NCBI GenBank assembly: GCA_025655555.1
Contig: JAHXIQ010000001.1
Span: 806,001 to 870,000 of the forward strand
Direction: 5' to 3'
DNA length: 64,000 nt
DNA from: Candidatus Thiodiazotropha sp. (ex Myrtea sp. 'scaly one' KF741663)
GTDB lineage: Bacteria; Pseudomonadota; Gammaproteobacteria; Chromatiales; Chromatiaceae
This document shows, piece by piece, positions 58,764 to 64,000 of the stretch. The translations under genes were made by a program, and so were the position numbers. Position 1 is the stretch's first letter; each line of letters starts with the position of its first letter. Below the pieces are notes generated by a model. That model had not been told where the DNA came from. It did no database searches and was given only the letters and a program-made list of their open reading frames with translations.

Positions 58764-59672
58764 TCACTGCGATCGCTTTTCCGCCTCAATAAAAATGCGC
58801 TTCACCTGAGGAAATTGCTGCTTGATCGACTTATCCATCTCATTGATCACCGATTCAACCTTGTCAGCAGTGGTTCGGTCCTGAAAATCCACACTCAGAT
58901 TGACCAGAATAAAGTCGGGTCCCATATGCATGGTCAGCACTTCATTGACATGCTCAACCGATGGTTGAGCACCAACCATCGTGCGGACGCCCTCCACCAC
59001 TGAGCGGTTTGCGCTTTCACCGATCAATAGCCCTTTGGTCTCGTAGGCGAGCCAGATTGCCGTACCCACCAAAATCAGGCCGATAATGACCGATGCCAGC
59101 CCGTCAAACAGCAGATTACCGGTCAGTTGGGTCAATGCCACACCGGCAAAAGCCACCATGAGTCCCAACATGGCGGCGCTGTCCTCAAACAGCACGACAA
59201 AAATCGAAGGATCTTTCGCTCGCTGTATCGCCTCCACATAGCCCCATTTCCCTTTTGCCCGGCTGAATTCCCGAAAGGCAAAAAGCCAGGCAGCACCTTC
59301 AAACACCATCGCCAGACCCAGCACAATATAGTTGATGAGGGGATTCTCTATCGGCTCCAGGTGTGAAATATGCTTGATGCCTTCATAGATAGAGATACCT
59401 CCCCCCAAGGCAAAGATCAGGATTGCGACGATAAAACTCCAGAAATAGATCTCTTTGCCATGCCCAAAAGGAAAATTTTCATCCGCCGGGCGCTTTGCTC
59501 GTGCGATGCCATAGAGCAATAGCCCCTGGTTGCCTGTATCCACAATTGAGTGGATACCCTCAGACAACATCGCAGAACTACCCGTGAGAAAGGCCGCAAT
59601 AAATTTTGTGATCGATATAAGGGCATTCCCGATCAAAGCGGCAAATATCACTTTTTTAGAGCTGGAAGCCAT
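58764..59672 (-). CDS. Cation diffusion facilitator (CDF/SLC30-type) transporter
   Basis: The product (302 residues) has six predicted helices and a cytoplasmic C-terminal domain. TM2 carries SEGIHSIVDTGNQ and TM5 carries LFEDSAAMLGL, the two sites supplying metal-binding His/Asp. FPFGHGKEIYFWSF is typical of the ZnT9-like branch. It probably exports a divalent metal such as Zn2+, Mn2+ or Fe2+. It lies upstream of rplU on the same strand with 149 bases between. Confidence 0.9.
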   Translation of the reverse strand: MASSSKKVIFAALIGNALISITKFIAAFLTGSSAMLSEGIHSIVDTGNQGLLLYGIARAKRPADENFPFGHGKEIYFWSFIVAILIFALGGGISIYEGIKHISHLEPIENPLINYIVLGLAMVFEGAAWLFAFREFSRAKGKWGYVEAIQRAKDPSIFVVLFEDSAAMLGLMVAFAGVALTQLTGNLLFDGLASVIIGLILVGTAIWLAYETKGLLIGESANRSVVEGVRTMVGAQPSVEHVNEVLTMHMGPDFILVNLSVDFQDRTTADKVESVINEMDKSIKQQFPQVKRIFIEAEKRSQ

Positions 59673-59820
59673 CCTCTCTCCTGGTAATACCTCTCAAAAC
59701 TTTCGGTATTCTAGAACAATGCATGCTGATACCGCCGCTATTATCCACAATCGAGAGGCTCACACCTATCTCAAGCCGGTAATTATTTAGCAACTACAAG
59801 GCGCGCTTCTATTTTCAGGT

Positions 59821-59848
59821 AAAAAAAAACCCGCTAACGCGGGTTTTT
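59821..59848. terminator. Intrinsic terminator of the beta-helix gene
   Basis: CCCGC-TAAC-GCGGG forms a tight hairpin with nine A before and five T after, so it can work on either strand. On the minus strand it ends the beta-helix gene at 59963. Confidence 0.85.
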
Positions 59849-59962
59849 CAGAGTACACAAGCAAAGTAGCAATCCCCCTGCAATCCGAAATTCAGATCGG
59901 TAGCTATCAGGCGGTCTGAGGATCTATCACACCTGGGCCACACACTACCTCAGTAGTATCGT

Positions 59963-60991
59963 TCACTGATCCTGGATAGTGCCGGAATACCCACTTTGCA
60001 AATCTAAAGGCGTCGGTGCCGATATCGTATTGTTTGTAACGGTAATGTTCTGAGTATTCCGTATCTGTATACCTTTCGACAACGCGACAATATTGTTCCC
60101 ATCAATGATATGGCCAGCTGCGCCTGACGATACCATGCCGATAGTTGAATCACGCACGACATTATCGTAGATCCGCGCATCATATGCATCGTCGTGAACA
60201 ACTAGCGCCTCACCGGGACTGGAACTTGTTGGCCTAAAACCCTCCATATGTACACCAGATACAACAATATCGTGAGAATCTTTAATGTCTACGGCGTTCT
60301 CACGATTGTGATGGTAGAATCCACCACCGATGTAGACTCTAGAGGCAGATCCCCGGCTGGCATCTCCGACTTGAATTGAGTCTCCGCTATTATCATAGAT
60401 CTCAGCTTCAAGTACCCAGACATCGTCTGCCATGACTTTCATACCATGGAAGTCCTGTTCAGCTGCGTCTACTCTGTTATCTCCAAAACCGTGAATACTG
60501 CCACCTATCCAAACGCTGAAAGAGTTCATGCGTACAGCACTCGAATGTCCCGTATCAACCCCTGGACCTGACACTTCAGCATCGCGAACGACACAATTCG
60601 TGCAACTGACGGTCAGGTGTGGACCGTCATCAGCGGGGGCGTTCACCGTACCGCCTTGCAAAACCACGTACTCGCCTGAAATTGTGAGCTGGTCAAATGT
60701 AGCACCTGAGGCATCGATCAAACATGGCTGTGCCGCAGTACCGGTACAGCTAAGCGTTTCCGTGCCCTGATAACCTGTGATGACTTGACTTGCCGTGTAG
60801 TCGGCTCTGACATCAAAGCCCAAAGCGTTTGATGGATCTGGAATGCCTCGATACTGAGAATCTGGTGCAGGCTGCGGAGGTGCTACGGTTACCCCACCCT
60901 CGATCGACAGTACAGGCGCGGTCGGAGGGGGTGCAGTTTGTGCTAGTGTAGGTATCGCAAACAGCAGAAATAGTGTTACAAATTGCTTCAT
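59963..60991 (-). CDS. Exported right-handed parallel beta-helix protein
   Basis: The product (342 residues) has a Sec signal (FVTLFLLFAIPTLAQT), a Pro-rich linker, then beta-helix coils (for example LTVSCTNCVVRDAEVSG, ARIYDNVVRDSTIGMVSSG, GIQIRNTQNITVTNNTIS). The fold is shared by pectate lyases, alginate lyases and phage tailspikes. No specific catalytic set was recognised. A polysaccharide-related role is plausible (inference). ATG 60991 has GGAGA eight bases upstream. It is monocistronic with its own terminator. Confidence 0.75.
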   Translation of the reverse strand: MKQFVTLFLLFAIPTLAQTAPPPTAPVLSIEGGVTVAPPQPAPDSQYRGIPDPSNALGFDVRADYTASQVITGYQGTETLSCTGTAAQPCLIDASGATFDQLTISGEYVVLQGGTVNAPADDGPHLTVSCTNCVVRDAEVSGPGVDTGHSSAVRMNSFSVWIGGSIHGFGDNRVDAAEQDFHGMKVMADDVWVLEAEIYDNSGDSIQVGDASRGSASRVYIGGGFYHHNRENAVDIKDSHDIVVSGVHMEGFRPTSSSPGEALVVHDDAYDARIYDNVVRDSTIGMVSSGAAGHIIDGNNIVALSKGIQIRNTQNITVTNNTISAPTPLDLQSGYSGTIQDQ

Positions 60992-61705
60992 CAGTTCATC
61001 TCCGTCGATGGTGCTCACTAAATTGCCCAGCAATCTCAGCAACCAGTCGAATGACAAAATTCATGGTGCTACCTGAAATAATCATCGGGAAACGAACGGT
61101 TTCCCCTCGGCAAGTCTTTGGTAGCTCCGCTATCCTTAAGCATCGTCCACAGACAAGCAGTTTTTCGTCACTGCCTTCAGGGATTTGCCTACTTTAACTA
61201 TAGATATAGTTATTTAACCTCACATCACTTGCAAGAGACCTAGCCCACAGAGTCCGGCTAAATATGCCTCATGATTCCCGAATTTGTGAGCTAAATCATC
61301 CTTGGGCAATGCAGTTCCCTGACCCTAGAACAACCCGAAGTGACGAATAAAAACCCACCAAGATCAACATCTCACAGGCTTTGTGCAAAAAATGTACTTT
61401 ACGTGAACCTGCGGCATCACTCTAAGTTAATCCTTCGGCAGTTTTACGAAAATCTGAAATCCTAAATCATCCATGGTTACTAATTTCATCTTGAACACAA
61501 AGCCGAAGACCTGGATTAAAACTGATTACCGAAATCCCGACTCACGCGGTGGAGTCAAAAGCCAAGTGAGAATAAAGGAAAATGCTGGCAAACAGCCAGC
61601 ACTTCCCCTTTCCGCTCAAAATCTTCGCGAAGAGCGAACACATCGAGCGTCAAGCATTGACACTCAATATGCATGAATGGGACCTATGTAAGTCATTGAT
61701 TTAAT
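60992..61705. other. Intergenic region between tRNA-Thr and the beta-helix gene
   Basis: About 710 bases hold no convincing gene; a plus-strand 67-codon frame at 61473 has no support. No further tRNA and no tufB follows tRNA-Thr, although these commonly lie there in Gammaproteobacteria. I saw no repeat of the tRNA 3' end that would mark an attachment site. Confidence 0.4.
61583..61601 (-). terminator. Probable terminator of tRNA-Thr
   Basis: On the minus strand TGCTGGC pairs with GCCAGCA around a TGTTT loop, followed by TTTTCCTTTATT. It lies about 105 bases after the tRNA. Confidence 0.55.
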
Positions 61706-61781
61706 TGGAGCCGGCGAGAGGATTCGAACCCCCGACCAGCTGATTACAAATCAGCTGCTCTACCAGCTGAGCTACGCCGGC
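61706..61781 (-). tRNA. tRNA-Thr (anticodon TGT)
   Basis: The minus strand folds as a 76-base tRNA: acceptor stem GCCGGCG/CGCCGGC, D-arm GCTCAGCTGGTAGAGC, anticodon stem CTGAT/ATCAG with loop TTTGTAA (anticodon TGT), and T-arm with GGTTCGAATCC. The CCA end is encoded. It follows the SPOR-domain gene in the birA-coaX cluster. Confidence 0.96.
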
Positions 61782-61824
61782 TGAAGAAGGCGGATTCTAT
61801 GCGTTTATGAGCGCTGTGGCAACT

Positions 61825-62598
61825 TCATGGGCAGGAAATCGATTTTGACTCCATGGCTGGAGACGTCTTCAGCAACTCCTGCCATTTTTCATCTGTCACG
61901 GGTGACTCGCCTGAATAGGCATAAATGAGCCAATATCGAGTCTGCTGCCGATATCGGGGCCTCACTTCAGGGCTGAAGCCCAATGCAGCAATCTTATCTC
62001 TCCTTGCCTGAGCACGCCCATTATCGGTAAAGAGACCCAATGAGATGGCATGGGCCAAATCCCCGCTGGTAAAACGCCAGATATCCGCTACACCGGCAGC
62101 CTCCAGCTCTTTAGCCGTGACAATGGCCTCCTTTCGACTTGGCTGAGGCGGAATGAGCACCCAATATCCCGCCTGTTCATTAGCTGTCTCCGAAGAGATA
62201 TCGGGCTTGAGACCCAGCGCACGCAACTGAACGGAGACCAGATCCGCCTCAGCACGTTTTTCGAAAATGCCGATGGATCTACACTGCCGTATCACCGGGG
62301 TCTCTACCTGTTGATATTCGTGTACCGCATCAACAGGCGTCGATGCGATAACAGGAGGAGGTTCGACTTCGGGTATTATTTCAGGGGTCTCCACACTACG
62401 TTCTGTCTGAGACAATAGAACGGCAAGTGCATCATCTGCTTCCTCTTCGACCTCCGGCGGTTGTTCACCGACAAGACGAAGCTCACCAAGATTCTCATGC
62501 TGCACAGATGTCGATGTACTAATTTTATCCTGCTGTGGATAGAGCCAGATAAAAAGCCCCAAATTGGCAATGATGAGAATGGAAAAAAGCCACTTCAT
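61825..62598 (-). CDS. SPOR-domain membrane protein
   Basis: The product (257 residues) has one N-terminal helix (WLFSILIIANLGLFIWLYP), a Pro/Glu-rich linker, then a C-terminal SPOR-like region (GDLAHAISLGLFTDNGRAQA and RDKIAALGFSPEVRPR). SPOR domains bind denuded septal peptidoglycan. It starts three bases after coaX and is part of the birA-coaX operon. Confidence 0.82.
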   Translation of the reverse strand: MKWLFSILIIANLGLFIWLYPQQDKISTSTSVQHENLGELRLVGEQPPEVEEEADDALAVLLSQTERSVETPEIIPEVEPPPVIASTPVDAVHEYQQVETPVIRQCRSIGIFEKRAEADLVSVQLRALGLKPDISSETANEQAGYWVLIPPQPSRKEAIVTAKELEAAGVADIWRFTSGDLAHAISLGLFTDNGRAQARRDKIAALGFSPEVRPRYRQQTRYWLIYAYSGESPVTDEKWQELLKTSPAMESKSISCP

Positions 62599-62600
62599 GG

Positions 62601-63338
62601 TCAGTCTTTTCGCCCTGCTAGCAGGGCAAGTCCCTGAAGAACAAGATTCGGTACCAGGCGGTGGCTGACATTAAGATGCTGGGCGAGAAGCTGAGAGCCT
62701 CCGCCTGTTAGCAGGCAATTCACTTGTTCACCACTTCTTTTCTGCAACATCTCTACCATCCGCGCCACAGATGAGGCTGTCGCCAGCATAGCACCCGAGC
62801 TGATTCCTGATGCGGTATCTGTCGCAAAATAATCTATTGTTCCACTATCTTCGAATGTGGGTATGTCGGTATTTGCAACCAGGCATCGCTGAAAGAGATG
62901 TAATCCCGGTAAAATAACCCCCCCAAGATGCCGGCCCGCTGAGTCGATACTATCAAGGGTGGTTGCGGAGCCACAGTCTACGACAACCGACGGTGTTTTA
63001 AAAAGCGACCGCGCAGCCAGTAATGCAAGCCAGCGATCTACCCCCAACCGGCCAGGCTCACTGTAACCATTCGTTACCCCCATTTCTGCTGCTTTGGTTT
63101 CAGCCAGCACAGGGGACACTTGCCAGTGATAAGAAATCCACTGACAGATTTCCGCAGTCCTGGTGTTGCGCAACACACTGGAAATATGGACCTCCAGTGG
63201 TGGGTTCATACGCTCCCAAGTAGAGAGCATTGTGCTCAGTGGTTCACCCACAGCCGTCTGATGAATAACACCGTCCCCCAACTCCTTGTCAGTTGCCCAT
63301 TTCACAGTCGTGTTGCCGATATCGACGAAGAGTACCAT
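62601..63338 (-). CDS. coaX: Type III pantothenate kinase
   Basis: The product (245 residues) phosphorylates pantothenate, the first step of CoA synthesis. It has the ASKHA phosphate motif LFVDIGNTTVKWA, GRLGVDRWLALLAA and VVDCGSATTLDSID. ATG 63338 matches the family; a TTG at 63347 with AAGG upstream is an alternative. It lies 11 bases after birA. Confidence 0.94.
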   Translation of the reverse strand: MVLFVDIGNTTVKWATDKELGDGVIHQTAVGEPLSTMLSTWERMNPPLEVHISSVLRNTRTAEICQWISYHWQVSPVLAETKAAEMGVTNGYSEPGRLGVDRWLALLAARSLFKTPSVVVDCGSATTLDSIDSAGRHLGGVILPGLHLFQRCLVANTDIPTFEDSGTIDYFATDTASGISSGAMLATASSVARMVEMLQKRSGEQVNCLLTGGGSQLLAQHLNVSHRLVPNLVLQGLALLAGRKD

Positions 63339-63349
63339 CGCGATCAACT

Positions 63350-64000
63350 CTAACCTTTTCTCAAACTGACTTCACCCGCATGAAAAAGCCTTTGCTCACC
63401 ATCAACCAGAAGGCGCAGTGCGCCAGAAGTATCGATGCCGAGGTGCTCTCCCCGATGGCAATGTTTTACACTGCGGACCTCTACTTGCCGACCCATTAAC
63501 AGGTCGTGCCGGTGCCATTCGTCAACAAAAGCAGACAATCCCTCCCGCTGGTAGAGACGGACGACCTTAATAAGCTCACTGATCAATGAGGCAGCAAGTT
63601 GGTTGCGAGACTGCTTTGCCACATCGGGAATTGAATTCAGATCGATCCAGGGCTGATCGATAGCATGTCCCTCTTCACCCAATCGCGTGTTGAGTCCTAC
63701 TCCGATGACAACTTGAGAGGGTCCGCTGGATTCACCTGAAACCTCCAACAACAATCCGGCAAGTTTCTTTTGCTCCCAGAGTACATCATTCGGCCACTTC
63801 AAACCGGCACTAAGACAGTTGATCTTATGTAGAACACGCAACACACCGATGGCAGCTGCAAGACTCAGTCCCGCCACCTGCATCGGTGCCAGATCGAAAC
63901 GCCAAAGCAAGGAAAGATAAATATTTCGGCCATAGGGAGATATCCATTGCCGTCCGTGTCGACCTCTGCCAGATATCTGTTGCTCCGCCAGACAGACAGC
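63350..64000 (-). CDS. birA: Biotin-[acetyl-CoA-carboxylase] ligase BirA (5' partial)
   Basis: The frame is open to the last base of the window, so the N-terminus is missing. The visible 216 residues include EQQISGRGRHGRQWISPYGR at the biotinyl-AMP site, then NIYLSLLWRF, GLKWPNDVLWEQKKLAGLLL (with catalytic lysine) and a C-terminal SH3-like cap. Whether an N-terminal repressor helix-turn-helix exists cannot be seen. First visible gene of birA-coaX-SPOR-tRNA-Thr. Confidence 0.94.
   Translation of the reverse strand, partial: AVCLAEQQISGRGRHGRQWISPYGRNIYLSLLWRFDLAPMQVAGLSLAAAIGVLRVLHKINCLSAGLKWPNDVLWEQKKLAGLLLEVSGESSGPSQVVIGVGLNTRLGEEGHAIDQPWIDLNSIPDVAKQSRNQLAASLISELIKVVRLYQREGLSAFVDEWHRHDLLMGRQVEVRSVKHCHRGEHLGIDTSGALRLLVDGEQRLFHAGEVSLRKG

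Noticed and set aside
61473..61676. 67-codon plus-strand frame near tRNA-Thr
   Set aside because: Composition is not protein-like, it has no supporting signal, and it covers a terminator-like hairpin.

Overview
The window looks like chromosomal DNA of a sulfur-oxidising gammaproteobacterium, probably a chemolithotroph of the Chromatiales/Sedimenticola/Thiodiazotropha type. That placement is inference. It rests on a flavocytochrome c sulfide dehydrogenase (fccAB), a Gly/Tyr/Asn-rich sulfur globule protein, an NnrS protein under a perfect FNR-type site, and housekeeping gene order typical of Gammaproteobacteria (rplU-rpmA-obg-proB; rpsT opposite murJ-ribF-ileS-lspA; birA-coaX-SPOR-tRNA-Thr).

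Layout. 0-4 kb: a DUF1800 protein with Ig/cadherin-like domains (cut by the window edge) and a Tat-exported DUF1501 partner. 4-10.4 kb: a TetR-MFP-RND efflux operon facing an MFS gene, with two tandem TetR-type palindromes between them. 10.4-14.5 kb: a sulfide-oxidation operon in which a nine-haem cytochrome c fused to a membrane cytochrome b precedes fccA and fccB. 14.7-18 kb: a 44-residue membrane microprotein, a TetR/membrane-protein pair and an App1-type (DUF2183) protein. 18-23 kb: a P-type ATPase and an OLD-type ATPase fragment, bracketed by a decayed copy of the ksgA 5' end and ksgA itself. 23-28.3 kb: lon and a second DUF1501/DUF1800 pair. 28.5-34.4 kb: nnrS, the sulfur globule gene, and a periplasmic binding protein next to a PAS-GGDEF-EAL enzyme. 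34.4-40 kb: ssb, a YajR-like MFS, uvrA and a TonB-like protein. 40-42.5 kb: an ArsB/NhaD-type permease between two CBS-domain proteins. 42.7-47 kb: TetR/methyltransferase and a zinc-binding chemoreceptor. 47-64 kb: mostly housekeeping genes, with a P460-like cytochrome and a beta-propeller protein inserted between murJ and ribF, and a beta-helix protein beside tRNA-Thr.

How the genes fit together (inference). FccAB would oxidise sulfide in the periplasm. The nine-haem c/b fusion is a candidate route for those electrons into or out of the membrane, and the sulfur globule protein would coat the stored sulfur. NnrS, FNR-type sites and the P460-like cytochrome suggest a life at low oxygen with exposure to nitric oxide. 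The efflux, CBS-permease, c-di-GMP and chemoreceptor genes form the sensing and transport layer.

Starts were adjusted from the longest open frame wherever a ribosome-binding site or family conservation supports an internal start. Notable starts are TTG for ksgA and rpsT, GTG for the P-type ATPase, and a probable CTG for murJ. No CRISPR array, rRNA operon, intact insertion sequence or prophage was seen.
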